From the NCBI RefSeq assembly GCF_910594005.1, contig NC_057819.1:128933669-128997668 (forward strand): DNA of 64,000 nucleotides. The letters run 5' to 3'. Made by a program: the position numbers and the translations under genes. This DNA comes from Cervus elaphus (lineage: Eukaryota > Chordata > Mammalia > Artiodactyla > Cervidae). A model generated the notes under the pieces. That model searched no databases. It saw nothing but the letters and a program-made list of their open reading frames with translations, and was not told the origin of the DNA. Below are positions 19,836 to 30,222 of this stretch, piece by piece (position 1 is the stretch's first letter; each line of letters starts with the position of its first letter).

Positions 19836-19918
19836 TCAGCTTTAGTGTCTTAAAGAAATGGGACAAAAGTTAAACTGAGTTTTTAGCAGGCATTCTGTTA
19901 CATTTTCAATATGCTTAT

Positions 19919-20082
19919 AAGGAGAAGGGGGCGACAGAGGATGAGATGGTTGGGTGGCATCATCAACTCAATGGACTTGACTTTGAGCAATCTCTGGGAG
20001 ACAGTGAAGGACAGGGAAGCCTGACATGCTGCTGTCCACGGGGTCTCGAAGAGTCAGACTTGACTGACTGGCCGAACAATAA
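19919..20082 (+). mobile_element. BovB LINE, short 3' fragment
   Basis: 'aaggagaagggggcgacag' to 'gagtcagacttgactgactg': the last ~160 bp of BovB. Confidence 0.9.
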
Positions 20083-20584
20083 GGCTCTATGAGACAGAGA
20101 CGATTAATAGTTCTGTAGTTTAATTCATGGTCTTTCTTTTTCCTAGCTTTCCATTGCATTTGAGTCTTTAAAAAATTTATTCACCCTTTGTTTGTTTGTA
20201 ATTTTCAAAGCCTCTAGAATGTAAATCTGTAGATGGAGTGAGGTGTGCCGTGTGGCTTGTTCATGGCCGGGGCGGAGCTGTGTAGGAACTACACACCATC
20301 TCGGTGGGACACACCAGCCGGCTAGTTTCCTCTCTGCGGGTCGGCCGCTTGGCTGCTCTGTGGGTAGGCTGGAGCCCAGCGGAGCCCGACTCTGGGCTGT
20401 GGCTGGAATCAGTCTGCTCCCTGAGTTTTTGCTCTCCTCAGACCAGCAGGAGATCAGGGCGCTGCGCTTTCCTTGGGGTGGCAAGTCTTTGCACCGGTTC
20501 CTCTGACTGAAGCCAGCTCAACCGGGCAAGCTGGAAGTCAAGGTCGGGGGAGGTCCCCCCGCCCTCCCCGAGGCCGTGACAAAG
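20083..20584. other. Unique stretch, GC-rich with scattered CpG
   Basis: From about 20236 the sequence becomes GC-rich with repeated CpG, but the density looks below island level. No exon is supported. Confidence 0.4.
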
Positions 20585-20700
20585 GCTGCGATGTGTGTTC
20601 CACCCCAAGGAAGCGAAGCGCCCAGCGCGAGATCCCATCTCTCACGCTAGTCAATTTCACCGGCGTTATCTTGAATAGCCACCCTTTTTCTTTAAATTAT
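20585..20700. promoter_or_regulatory. Candidate conserved noncoding element
   Basis: Unique sequence with unusually retained CpGs ('aagcgaagcgcccagcgcga') followed by an AT-shifted block ('agtcaatttcaccggcgtta', 'ctttaaattatggg'). CpG retention in unmethylated or constrained sequence is one explanation. Confidence 0.3.
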
Positions 20701-20975
20701 GGGCCTCAGGAAGCAAGGTGAGGGAGGAACTCTGCGATGCTTCTCCAGCCTTCTTATCACAGATTGGAGGGGACAGACGGGGCCGCAGAGGCCCAAGGTG
20801 ACTCAGCTGCTGGAGACTCCGTCTGTGGCCCGAGAAGCAGGTCTCTGTTTGAACAGCAGGTGGAGCACCAGCCTCCTGGGCCCTTTGGGCAGTCACAGGT
20901 CACCCCAGGTGGCAGGTTGAATGCACGGGACGTGTGCACACAGGCATTTGCACACACGCGTGTGATTGTGTAGGT

Positions 20976-21184
20976 GTGGGCTCTCCAGGCGGCTCTGTTG
21001 TAAACACTCTGCCCGCCAGTGCAGGAGACCTGGGTTCGATCTCTAGTTTGGGATGATCCCCTGGAGGAGGACATGGCAGCCCGCTCCAGTATTCCTGCCT
21101 GGAGAATCCCATGGACGGAGGAGCCTGATGGGCTACAGTCCACGGGGTCGCAAAGAGTCAGACACGACTGAGCGACTAAGCACG
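20976..21184 (+). mobile_element. Bov-tA SINE
   Basis: 'gggctctccaggcggctctg' is a diverged head. The body is canonical through 'gagtcagacacgactgagcg'. Short CA/TG runs lie just upstream (20935-20975). Bases 20701-20934 are unique and unremarkable. Confidence 0.9.
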
Positions 21185-21394
21185 GGCTGAGATTACAACT
21201 CCCTGTAAACAAAGTCAGTACAGATACAGACAGTAATAAAGACAGCTAACCTTTCTGCACTCTCCCCTAAGTTCTGGGCGCCGTTTGCGCTCCTGCACGG
21301 TGAGGTGTGGTGGGGGGAGGCTGAGCACTGATTACCTTCCACAGAGACGCCGCTGTCCTAACCTTTTCCTTCTGTGTGACGACCCACTGCTCCT

Positions 21395-21475
21395 CGCCTC
21401 TCCTCTCTGTCATTTAATAAGGACTGGGCAGGCAAGAGATGATGCCGTAAAATCCAATTAACTCAGGCTTCAAAA
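21395..21475. promoter_or_regulatory. Weak candidate conserved noncoding element
   Basis: A short AT-shifted island ('gtcatttaataaggac', 'aaatccaattaactcagg') with a CAATTA core. Bases 21185-21394 before it are unique and unremarkable. Confidence 0.25.
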
Positions 21476-21868
21476 GGCCTGGGCTCCATGTGGGGCCAGC
21501 TCCCACCACTGCGCGCAGCGGTCAGGCCCGGCTGCGGTGTCCTAGAGGCAGGCGTTCCAGGAAGGGCCTGCTGGGCAGCATCCAGATTTCCCAGGCCAGC
21601 GCCCTGAGGTTGAGGTTGCTCCCAGCTCCTCTTGGCAGTGCTGGGGGAGCAGGAAGGAACGGGAGTGTATGAAGCACCGTAGGGTCTCAGGCTGCCCAAC
21701 CCCCAGCCCAGCACCCCCGGCGCCCCCAGCCCCCCAGCGCCCCCAGCGCCCTCAGCTCCCCTTCCCTCTGTTTGGATCAAACTCTCTTCTCTCGGTCAGT
21801 GCATGCATCCCCCACCGCAGCCTCAAAGGGAGGCTGTTCCCAGGTGTGCAGAATTGGTCCTAGTCCCC
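21476..21868. other. Unique GC-rich stretch with C-rich low-complexity block
   Basis: Bases 21705-21762 are a degenerate C-rich block of 'agcgcccccagc'-like words. It creates Pro/Ala-rich frames on the plus strand. I do not regard these as coding. Confidence 0.5.
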
Positions 21869-21899
21869 GTGTGTGTGTGTGTGCGTGCGTGTGTGTGTG
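21869..21899. repeat. (TG)n microsatellite
   Basis: About 31 bp of GT/GC alternating repeat directly next to a SINE fragment, probably its expanded tail. Confidence 0.9.
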
Positions 21900-21908
21900 G
21901 GAGGGGGG

Positions 21909-21990
21909 GCTCAGCTGTGTCCGACTCTTTGTGACCCCACGGAGCCCACCAGGCTCCTCCGTCCATGGGGCTTTTCAGGCAAGAATACAT
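21909..21990 (-). mobile_element. BovA SINE fragment
   Basis: 'ctcagctgtgtccgactctt' to 'ttttcaggcaagaataca': the tail half of a Bov-tA/BOV-A copy in reverse. The tRNA-like head is missing. Confidence 0.88.
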
Positions 21991-23254
21991 GCTGGCAGCC
22001 AAAACCCTTCCTAGGCGAGCTGGGAGGAGGCAGCTTTGCTGCAGGCAGATGTTTCTGCCCTCAAGTGGAGATGGGGGACTGGAGCCTCGGTCTGTGCAGA
22101 TGGGTGGGAGCAGGATCAGTGCAGACGGTGTCCATCGAATGCAATTCCAGCAGCAGACAATTTTGATGAAGGTCAGGTGCGTTTGGGGGTGCTTTCTGAT
22201 GCCTCCCACCCCGCGCTACTCTTCCTCCCCAAATTCAGCAGTGGTTCCTTCTGAAAGCCCGCCCCTGCCATCCCCTCAGGCACTTCAGCCCAGCGTGCCT
22301 TCTCCTCCTGACTCCCGGGTCTCTCAATTCCCAGAGGTCCCCGACCTCCTGGAGCATCTCTTCCTAGGCGAGCATCCCTCTTCTGGGGAAGACTTCTCCT
22401 TGGAGCTTCTCCATCATCCTCAGACCCTTCTCACCTCCATCATCTCGCTGTGAGCTCCCCTTTTTCCTTCCACTTAAGGTCTCCCCACCGCCTGCTGGAA
22501 TTTAAAACACACGCAGATCCTTTAACCCTCCAGTCCCACCGAGAGGCTGTGTCTGTCTGCCTTCCTTTAAATCTGGGCTGACATGCAACTGTTCTCCCCG
22601 CCTGCAGATTCTGGCACAAGTGACAGTAGGTCAGAAAAGGCCAGACGATGTCTCCTTGGGTCTCATGGGACACTCAGCTTTGGCTCCTTGAGTTACCAGG
22701 TAAGGGTTTCAACTTTAAGGATGTGAGGAGGCTCAGGCCACGTGAAGAGGCCATGCGCCTGTGCCCTTGCAGAGCCCAGCTGAGGTCCCAGCCCACAGCC
22801 AGCGTCACCCACCAGACAGGTGACAGTGACCTTCTAGCCTTTGCAGCTTCCTAGCCAAAGCCCCCAGTCATGGAGCAGAGACTAGTCTTTCCTGCCATGC
22901 CCTGTCTAAATGCCCACAGAATCTCTGAGCATGATGAAATGGTTGCTTTAGGCCACTAAGTGTTGGGCTGGTTCATCAATAGCCAGGGGACCTGTTAATG
23001 ACTGCTGTTCTTACTAAACCACACTTTTCATCTTTGCCTCTCTCCAGGGTTGGAGACATGGACTCCAGACAGGGACTGCAGCATCTCAACCACTCCCCGT
23101 ATTTGTTGGGAACAGGAGACCGTGGAAAGGATGGGTGAGAAGGCTTGTCGCAAAATTGCCAGAGAAAATACAGGAAGCTGCATTAAATTTGAATTCCTAA
23201 AAAACAAGAATAAATTTTCACATAAATATCACCCATGTGATAGTCAGGCTACAA
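21991..23254. other. Long unique stretch
   Basis: A C/T-rich segment at 22230-22470 recalls the L2 3' region but is too diverged to assign. The remainder is unique. Frames of up to 162 codons occur here (21965-22453) but run through this L2-like region and have no domain. Confidence 0.4.
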
Positions 23255-23264
23255 TTATACTAAA

Positions 23265-23590
23265 AGGATTCCCTGGTAGCTCAGCTAGTAAAGAATCTAC
23301 CTGCAATGCAGGAGACCCTGGTTTGACTCCTGGGTCAGGAAGTTTCCTGGAGAAGAAGTAGGCTCCCCACTCCAGTATTCTTGGGCTTCCCTGGTGGCTC
23401 AGATGGTAAAGAATCTGCCTTCAATGTGGGAGACCTGGGTTCGATCCCTGGGTTGGGAAGATCCCCTGAAGGAGGGCATGGCAACCCACTCCAGTGTTCT
23501 TGCCTGGAGAAGCCCATGGACAGAGGACCCTGGCGGGACAGTGCATGGGGTCACAGAGATCTGCACACAACCAAGCAACTAAGCCAGCAC
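23265..23590 (+). mobile_element. Composite of two Bov-tA SINEs
   Basis: A first copy (23266-23382) stops at 'ctccagtattctt'. A second full copy starts immediately ('gggcttccctggtggctcag', 23383) and ends near 23590. A perfect 10-bp duplication, TTATACTAAA, flanks the pair as a whole (23255-23264 and 23591-23600). The remainder of copy 1 does not follow copy 2, so copy 2 did not simply insert into copy 1. Confidence 0.88.
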
Positions 23591-23611
23591 TTATACTAAA
23601 TTAACTCTTTG

Positions 23612-23790
23612 GAGGACTCCCCTGGGGGCCCAGTGGTAAAGAATCTGGCTGCAATGCGGGGCACGCGGGCAGGAGATGCACGTTCGATCCTTGAGCTGGG
23701 AAGATCCCCTGGAGAAAGGAAATGGTAACGCATTCCAGTATTCCTTGTCTGGAAAATCTCAATCCATGGGGTCAGCTGAGCAAGAGCAAC
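23612..23790 (+). mobile_element. Bov-tA SINE, diverged
   Basis: 'gaggactcccctgggggccc' to 'atccatggggtcagctgagc'. It is the third SINE in the same orientation within 550 bp and more diverged than its neighbours. Confidence 0.85.
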
Positions 23791-24524
23791 AAACAACATT
23801 TATTTGAACTCCAAATTAAATTGTACTGAGTATCCCTGTTTTTATTTGTCTGGAAACTCTAAAAAGTAGAGGCCAAAGGCCCTGGAAACTCTTCCCAATG
23901 TCCTGACACTTAGAGAGGTCATGTTCCTTCCACCAGGGGCAGCAGGGGCTCTGGGGTCTGTGATCAGCAGGGATTCCCAAGACTCCAGGAAGCTGTCTGC
24001 AGGGGCTCAGCTGATGGCTGCAGCCGGAGGAGGAAGCTGGCTTTGCCTAGAGGTTGAGTTCCATGTTCGAGGTAAGTATATATTCAGTCTTTCTGGAACC
24101 AAAGAGAGAAGGCCATCTGGAAGCTCCTCCAGCCAGGCACACCTCTCTCTGGTATCCGGTTGGTCCCTGGCGCTCTTCCCTGACAAAGCAGAGTGGGAGG
24201 GCTTCTCGGCTCCTTTCCCCAGCCAGCCATCCCTTTCTTCCATCATTTGGGTTCATTATCTAGTAATGAAAACCAGCTCATTCTCAATCTGCCACCGTGT
24301 CTCCTACTAAATAATAGTGGCTGGAAAAGTCTCCAGTCTGTCTCTCCATCACGACTCTCTCATCCCTATCCCAGTTCATTAGCCAGAACAACAGTAATGA
24401 TGGGCCCATCCCTTCCCTCTCTTTCCCTCTCACCCTCTGCAGACCCTGATCCCAGGGGAGAGAGCCAGTGAGGAGAGTTTGGCCATGTTCCCTGGTCAGC
24501 CCTGTGGTAAGTAGAACAGACAGG
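23791..24524. other. Unique stretch, nothing recognised
   Basis: No repeat or exon with support. Frames on both strands at 24000-24260 are mirror shadows. Confidence 0.4.
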
Positions 24525-24660
24525 GGCCTAGTTATTTATTCATTCACTTTCATTTTCTCATTCAGCAAATATTTATTTAGTGTCCAGTACAGGCCAGGTG
24601 CAGCTCTAGTAGTGTGGCCAAGATGCACCTTGGAAAGTCAAGTGACAAAAGAAAAGTCAT
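24525..24660. repeat. L2/MIR-like ancient repeat fragment
   Basis: 'cattcagcaaatatttattt', then 'agtgtccagtacaggccagg', the common 'stretch of tissue' phrase of old mammalian repeats. Confidence 0.5.
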
Positions 24661-24674
24661 AAAAGAAATGGAAG

Positions 24675-24909
24675 GACTTCCCTGGTGGTCCAGTGGCTGA
24701 GACTCTGAGCTCCCATTGCAGGGGACCCGGGTTCATTCCCTAGTCGGGGAACTAGATCCCGAATGCAGCTAAAGGTTCGTGTGCCACAACAGAGGATCCA
24801 TCCCACTTGCCTCAGTGAAGATCAGAGTTCCCACATGCTGCGGCTAAGACCCAGCGCAGCCAAATAAACAAATAAAAATAAATACTTTTTTTAAAAAGTG
24901 ACTTCAAAG
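24675..24909 (+). mobile_element. CHR-type SINE (long form, deleted)
   Basis: 'acttccctggtggtccagtg' to 'aagacccagcgcagcc' with an AATAAA-rich tail. An AAAAGAAATG duplication flanks it (24661-24670 and 24910-24919). Internal repeats of the long form are partly lost. Confidence 0.9.
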
Positions 24910-24922
24910 AAAAGAAATGAAG

Positions 24923-25247
24923 CCACCTGTCCTGATCTGAAGTGGAAATATCTAAGGAGGGTTGGAGATGGGTTGGAAGAGTTCCTAAAACACATATCAT
25001 TTGTAATCCCTGTTACAAGATAGGTATGACCAGCTCCATCCCTCCTTTTTTTCCCCACAGATTCTGAAAAACAGAATCAAGGTTTGGGGTAAAAAATACA
25101 ACCTGATGGATGATTGCAAAGGTGCATGCCTAGCCTGTGTTTGCTCCATCCTGTCACTGTGCTAGTTATCAAATGCCGTGTAACAAATCACCCCACACTG
25201 CCGTGTTGTCTTGAGATGCAGGCTGGGCTGAAGATTGCCCGAGGTCC
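24923..25247. other. Unique stretch leading into an ancient repeat
   Basis: The last ~90 bp ('tagttatcaaatgccgtgta', 'acaaatcacccc') look like the 5' part of an old interspersed repeat that resumes after the BovB insertion. Confidence 0.35.
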
Positions 25248-25256
25248 CATGTCCAA

Positions 25257-25366
25257 ATGGACGTGGGTTTGAGCAAACTCCAGGAGGCAGTGAAGGACAG
25301 AGAAGCCTGGCATGCTGCAGTCCACGGGGTCGCAAAGAGTCAGACATGACTGGGAGACTGAACAAC
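25257..25366 (+). mobile_element. BovB LINE, extreme 5' truncation
   Basis: Only 110 bp of the BovB 3' end is present, from 'atggacgtgggtttgagc' to 'gggagactgaacaac'. A duplication, CATGTCCAA/CACGTCCAA, flanks it (25248-25256 and 25367-25375). It shows how short a BovB insertion can be. Confidence 0.92.
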
Positions 25367-25375
25367 CACGTCCAA

Positions 25376-25640
25376 AGTGGCTCTTTCAAATGGTTGTTGG
25401 ACGCCTCAGTTCCTGGCTGGCTGCGTTCAAGAAAGTTCAGCACCTCTCCATGTGGGCCTCTCCACAAGAATGCTGGTGACACAGCCGTTGGCTCCTCCCA
25501 ATCTCAGAAGTGACACACCATCACTTCTGCATGGTCTCTTGGTCACAGAGATCAGGCCTGGCACGACCTGGGAGGAGATGACACCAGGAGGAAGAGTCGT
25601 CCGGGCTATCCTCAATGTTGGCTCCCGCACTTACCTCACT
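25376..25640. repeat. Ancient interspersed repeat, second part, family unassigned
   Basis: 'gtgggcctctccacaagaat', 'aagtgacacaccatcacttc' and 'tggtctcttggtcacagaga' follow the order of a common old mammalian repeat interrupted by the BovB copy. I cannot name it safely. Confidence 0.45.
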
Positions 25641-25649
25641 CTGCTTCAA

Positions 25650-25790
25650 ACCTCATCTAATACTGTGTCCTTGGTCCACATTTCATTGCTATTCATCAAG
25701 CACCTGCTATGTGTTGGCAAGTGTTCCAGCCTCTGGGGACTTGCCAGTAACCAAAACAGACCCAAATGCCTGACTGGGGCTGTGCTTATG
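25650..25790. repeat. L2/MIR-like ancient repeat fragment
   Basis: 'aagcacctgctatgtgttgg' then 'ccagcctctggggac' and 'ccaaaacagaccc' are typical of old L2-type sequence. Confidence 0.5.
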
Positions 25791-25871
25791 TGTGAGCCTG
25801 GATAAATGGACAGTGAAATAGAAGGGGATGCTGGGGTCAGTCTCTGAATGTGCATCCTGACTCTGTGCGTA

Positions 25872-25912
25872 GGGGTGTGTGTGTGTGTGTGCGCGCGCGT
25901 GTGTTTGTGTGC
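25872..25912. repeat. (TG)n(CG)n(TG)n microsatellite
   Basis: Alternating purine-pyrimidine run with an internal GCGCGCGCG block. Such a run can adopt Z-DNA under supercoiling. Confidence 0.9.
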
Positions 25913-26202
25913 TCTTTCAAGAGAGTGTAATCTTCTTCCTCCATCATAGTTTTCACTCTGCAAGGCTCAGATGAGCTGCTCTAGCAGGAAGCATTCTGGA
26001 CCTCCTTTCTGGAATTACCTTGAATAAGAAGTCCAGGAATACTCTTTGAAATATTTTCAAAGGTAACACAGCTGCGTCTTTTGGGGCCAGATTGTTTAGG
26101 TGAGAAGGGTCAGTGAATCACCATTTGGAAACTTCTCTGGTGCAAATGAATTCAGAATTCTGCCTTCAGCAACCACCCCCACCTTCACACCCCTTCCATA
26201 CA
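25913..26202. other. Unique stretch
   Basis: No recognised feature. Confidence 0.4.
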
Positions 26203-26232
26203 CCCCCATACACACACACACACACACACACA
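26203..26232. repeat. (CA)n microsatellite
   Basis: About 30 bp of CA repeat after a CCCCCATA-rich leader. Confidence 0.92.
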
Positions 26233-26456
26233 GCTAAAGTTACAGCTATTAGACTGTGAAATATTTCTCATGAACTGAGTCTAAAGTTAGTTTGAAAAAG
26301 TCAGTTTCAAAATAAGATGTTTTGAATAATGGCCCCATCCCTGGAGTAATGGTCCAGACTCCCAGAGGGACAATTTGAATGAAATGCCCTCATTCTGAAG
26401 GAGGAATTCTGGAATGTTCTTTCCAAGAACTTCTGTTGCTTTTCAACTCAGACCTT
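26233..26456. other. Unique AT-rich stretch
   Basis: No repeat or exon signal. Confidence 0.35.
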
Positions 26457-26479
26457 ATGATTCCCACTGTTGGAGATTA

Positions 26480-26678
26480 TAGGGGCTTCCCTGGTGGCTC
26501 AGATGGTGAAGAGTCTGCCTGCAATGCAGGAGACCCGGGTTCCATCCCTGGGTCAGGAAAGATCCCTTGAAGGAGGGCATGGCAACCCACTCCAGTAGTC
26601 TTGCCTGGAGAATCCCATGGACAGAGGAGCCTGGCGGGCCACAATCCAGAGAGCCCAGACAACTGAGCAACTAACACC
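26480..26678 (+). mobile_element. Bov-tA SINE with long target-site duplication
   Basis: 'ggggcttccctggtggctca' to 'cagacaactgagcaactaac'. The duplication is 23 bp with one mismatch (26457-26479 and 26679-26701), which marks a clean and relatively recent insertion. Confidence 0.95.
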
Positions 26679-26701
26679 ATGATTCCCACTGTTGGAGGTT
26701 A

Positions 26702-27099
26702 GAATAGTCTAGTTTTTTTTCCTTTCCTTTTCTCTTGGTGTTGTATCTGTTTTTCATGGGTTTTGTTGGGAGGGGATCTTTCAGGTTAAGTTCAGAGTGG
26801 GGAGGGACCTCATGTCATCACCACCTTTCTGGATGTTTTAGAAGCTCTGGCTCAGGTCTCCTGGGAGCTGGCAGTCCTGGGTTTCCTTCTGGCCCCAGAG
26901 TACAGCTGTCCATAATGGATTTCTTCCACTGTCTTTTTTGGGGGAAGGCAGATGAAAACACACAGACGTGTCTGAATCTGTCCCTGGCTCATTGCCCACA
27001 TCCTCCTCCTCCTCCCTTTTTCCTATCATGTCACTTAGGAACGTCTCTCTAGTTTGGTAAACAATCACTCCCTTTGATCCACGTTCTGTCCGCCCTCTT
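26702..27099. other. Unique stretch, nothing recognised
   Basis: Contains a T/C run at 26711-26735 and a short (CCT)n at 27000-27017. No supported exon. Confidence 0.4.
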
Positions 27100-27240
27100 T
27101 TCCTACCAGTACAAATAATTTGGCAAAATAAACACTGTCATCGGTGATCGTTTGCAAGCTCCTTTCCATCAAACATGCTTTATTTATTTCTTTTTTCAAA
27201 AAGAAAAAAGAAGAAAAGGGAAAGGGAACTCTGGAGGATA
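27100..27240. promoter_or_regulatory. Candidate conserved noncoding element
   Basis: An AT-rich island ('acaaataatttggcaaaata', 'atgctttatttatttc') without repeat identity, ending in a purine-rich A/G run. Composition-based inference. Bases 27241-27469 are unremarkable. Confidence 0.25.
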
Positions 27241-27469
27241 TCAGAGTGGGCTATGTCTCTTTCTTCTGTCTGTAGGATTTCGGGAGATTTGATAAAAAGT
27301 TCTGACAGCTGGCAAGCTAAGGCTGCTTTTAAGTGAGGGCTGCTCAGATGGGGAACAGATTCAGGGCCAGCATCTCAGGAAGGAAGGGGTTGCCCTCTCC
27401 CCACGTTATCTTTGTGCCACGTGCAGAGCCGGCCCAGCCGGGCACACTGGAGTGGCGTTGAAACGGAGC

Positions 27470-27545
27470 CAACCCCTCACCATCTGGCCCTGACTGTAAA
27501 CATGTGTATACAAAGCGAGTGTCACTTCAGCTGATTCGAGAGGGC
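27470..27545. promoter_or_regulatory. Candidate conserved noncoding element
   Basis: A short island with 'ctgactgtaaacatgtgtat' containing a forkhead-like GTAAACA at 27496-27502, in GC-rich surroundings. Confidence 0.25.
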
Positions 27546-27574
27546 CTGGCTGCTTTGCCAGTTGCTGCAGCTGT

Positions 27575-27632
27575 ACCCAGGGGTGGGGGTGGAGGGGGGC
27601 AGAGTGGGGGACGGCAGGGTGCAGAGGCGGGC
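27575..27632 (+). other. G-rich tract, possible G-quadruplex
   Basis: At least five runs of three or more G within 58 bp on the plus strand (GGGGTGGGGGTGGAGGGGGG then GTGGGGG, AGGG and GGGCGG). Confidence 0.45.
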
Positions 27633-28506
27633 GGCCCTTCTTCCAGCAACATCTGTGGGTGGCTGGAGGGAGGCCTGACTGCAAGGCTTCAGACACCCAG
27701 CCCAGGCATCGTGGACCCACGTCCCTTAGAGCCCACGGTGCCCTCCTACCCGGCTCTCAGGCCATCACTGCTCCGGCATTTAATTCGCGCTCCTGGCAGA
27801 GACTGTGAATACCCTAAAGGCAGGCCGTGCTAGTCTCCTGTTTCTCCACGTTAAGAGACTTGCACTTGAGACATGATCATTGAATTAAAATAAATCCCTG
27901 CCGGCAATTTCTTCTTCATGTCAATTGCACAGCCCTTCTGCTCTTTCTGCATAGGTTTCCACTATTTCTGCCTTTGCCGGGCAGAGAGAGGAGCTGAATC
28001 CCCATCCCTCCAGGGCAAGAGGAAGCTTGGAGTGAGTTCTCTTTGAGCCAGGAGCTTGGAGATCTTAGCTTTGTCTCACAGTCTCCCTGGGGCCTCACTT
28101 TTACCATCTTTGCGAGGGGATCGGTATTGCCGCACCTATGCATGCACCGTCAGAGGCCTCCCAGCCTGGGTTCCTGCCTGAAGATGGGGTGGGGATCAGA
28201 GGTGGTTCAGGCAAATACATGCTATCCAATTGCTGGATCCAATGAAGGGCGCTGGCCGCTAAGGCGAGCACGCTCAAAAGTCACCGTGTTTTAGTTTCCT
28301 GAGGACTCTTTTTTCAGCCTCCCCTCCCCCCTCCCCATCACCAGCCTCTCTTGGAAAGTTCTGATGCAGTTTCACCTGGGAGGTGCAGTGCTTGCTTTGT
28401 CTTTAGGCAAAAAGAGCGGCTCCAAGGAGGAGGCTGCCCTGGAGGTCAGGGCCACACCCCGGTTCCTCCAGCCCCGCCCTTCTCCCTGCGTTCAATTTGG
28501 CTCCAA
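27633..28506. other. Unique stretch with one AT-shifted island
   Basis: Bases 27885-27990 are AT-shifted ('aaaataaatccctgccggca', 'cttcatgtcaattgcaca') and could be a further conserved element. The rest is GC-rich and unassigned. Confidence 0.35.
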
Positions 28507-28635
28507 GGACTTCCCTGGTGGTTTGGTGGTTAAGACTACACACTTCCAATCTTCCAATGCAGGGGACACCAGTTGGATCCCTGGTCAGGGAACTGACCCA
28601 CTTGCTATGTGGCACAGCAAAAAAAAAAAAAAAAA
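28507..28635 (+). mobile_element. CHR-type SINE (short form)
   Basis: 'ggacttccctggtggtttgg' to 'ctatgtggcacagc' followed by an A-run ending at 28635. A short internal duplication, 'cttccaatcttccaat', is present. Confidence 0.88.
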
Positions 28636-28754
28636 TCTGACTTCAGAGGAGCGAGTTTCCCCTGCCCTGAGCCCCATGCACCCCCAACTTTGCCCAAAGG
28701 AGCGAGTGACACTTTTCCTCAACTCCTTCCTCCTGTGCGCCTCCAAAACATAAA

Positions 28755-28860
28755 CAGAATTAATTTTCGAGATGTGTGAAAGAAAATGTACTTTTCAAAC
28801 AGCCTTAAGGACAGGAAAAGGAGAAAGCTAATTATCTCCTGGATTTTCTTCCAGCCGGAT
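28755..28860. promoter_or_regulatory. Candidate conserved noncoding element
   Basis: AT-rich island with TAATTA at 28829-28834 overlapping a GATA-type site ('taattatctcc'), and 'gaattaattttcgag' near 28758. Unique sequence. Confidence 0.35.
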
Positions 28861-29335
28861 GGCACGGCAGTAGGGATGGGAGAGCAGACATCAGCAGGTC
28901 CAAGAGCACCCCCCCCAGAACGGCACCTCGGGGTGCAGAGAGGATGCCCTGCTGGCATCTGGGGAGATGGGGGAGGCTGTGCTTCCTGTCCCCAGGGCTG
29001 GCATTCGGTGTGGGTTGGCAAGACCCCGCTGCCACCGGACAGTCTCCCAGGTGTGGCTCTGCCAAGGTCGTGTCCACCACGGAGCTGGCCCTAATGACTT
29101 GGCGCCACAGGGAGGCCCCCGGAATGTGGCCGATGGGGAGACAAGGTCCTTCTCTGTCTTCCCTGAGCCGGAGAGGCAGGCGAGAGGTGAGGGCGGTGAG
29201 GAGGGAGGAAGGCTTAGAGGGGACCACGTTGGGATGCCCAGGAAAAGGGCAAGCTTGGGGGACCCACAACCCCAAGCTCAAACTGAAGACTCAAAATGAG
29301 ACAGTCTCTCTGTGTGACACTCTCCCCTTGACAGA
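28861..29335. other. Unique GC-rich stretch
   Basis: Long overlapping frames occur on both strands (for example minus 28832-29281 and plus 28944-29342), which is expected of GC-rich DNA with few stop triplets. No domain or splice support. Confidence 0.45.
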
Positions 29336-29500
29336 CACCTAATTAAAACTGGACAGAATCAGGCAAGAAAGCTACTTCATCTAGACTATATTTGCCTTGC
29401 TAATTTAGGTGTCCGTGAATGTGTGTGTGTGTGTGTTTTCCTGTTGGGTGAATGTTTATAAAATCTTAATTAGGTTGTGCGTATTGGAACAGAGATGGAA
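29336..29500. promoter_or_regulatory. Candidate conserved noncoding element
   Basis: AT-rich unique island with TTAATTA at 29466-29472 and 'cctaattaaaactgg' at its start. A short (TG)n (29418-29437) lies in the middle. Strong composition shift from GC-rich flanks. Confidence 0.4.
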
Positions 29501-29654
29501 ATACATCTTTTTTTTTTTTTCTTCCTAGAATGGTCTTACTTCCCCAGGGGACATTAAAGCTCCATACACAATATTCTCTGAGCAGAGACAGTAGTAATGG
29601 CCTTTGACGGTGGGTTTCGAGGGAGGAGGGAAAAAGTGTCTTGGATTCAATCAC

Positions 29655-29815
29655 AGATGAATGCATGATCGCTTACTAATTTTTTTAAAAAAATCAAAAC
29701 CTCAAAATTGAACTCAAAGCAGTTATTTATAACCTGCCAGGGGAAACTGGCATTTCAATATCAATCTCATATTGGATAAATTTTTAACAACCTTTAATGT
29801 GACCGAGAAGCCGGG
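29655..29815. promoter_or_regulatory. Candidate conserved noncoding element
   Basis: AT-rich unique block ('cttactaatttttttaaaaa', 'cagttatttataacctgcca', 'tttaatgtgacc'). The half-palindrome 'gttatttataac' is notable. Bases 29501-29654 include a T-run (29510-29520). Confidence 0.35.
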
Positions 29816-30018
29816 GGAATGCACCAGGCATGCAGAGTGGGCACTCGGGATTCGTGGGAAGGAACTGAACGAACAGAGGGTTGGGAGTCTGGGGCGATCC
29901 CATGACACCCCTGGTCTTCTCTTCTGGTCTCTGCCCCTCCCAGCTGAGTCCCACTCCTGGAACTACAGTCTGATGTCATTCCCCTCCAGCGCATTGAAGG
30001 GGAGCATGGCCGGGAAAC

Positions 30019-30221
30019 GGGCCTCCTGGTGGCACTAGTGATAAAGAATCTGCCTGCCAATGCAGGAGATGTAAGAAACACAGGTTTGATCCCTGAGTAG
30101 GGAAGACCCCCTCCTGGGCAGGGCAACACACTCCAGTATTCTTCCCTGGAGAATCCTATGGACAGAGGAGATTGGTGGGGTCAAAAAGAGTCAGACAGGA
30201 CTTAGTGACTTAGCACGCACA
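30019..30221 (+). mobile_element. Bov-tA SINE, diverged
   Basis: 'gggcctcctggtggcactag' to 'gagtcagacaggacttagtg', with a deletion around 30110. Short CATGGC words flank it (30005-30010 and near 30222). Confidence 0.88.
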
Positions 30222-30222
30222 C

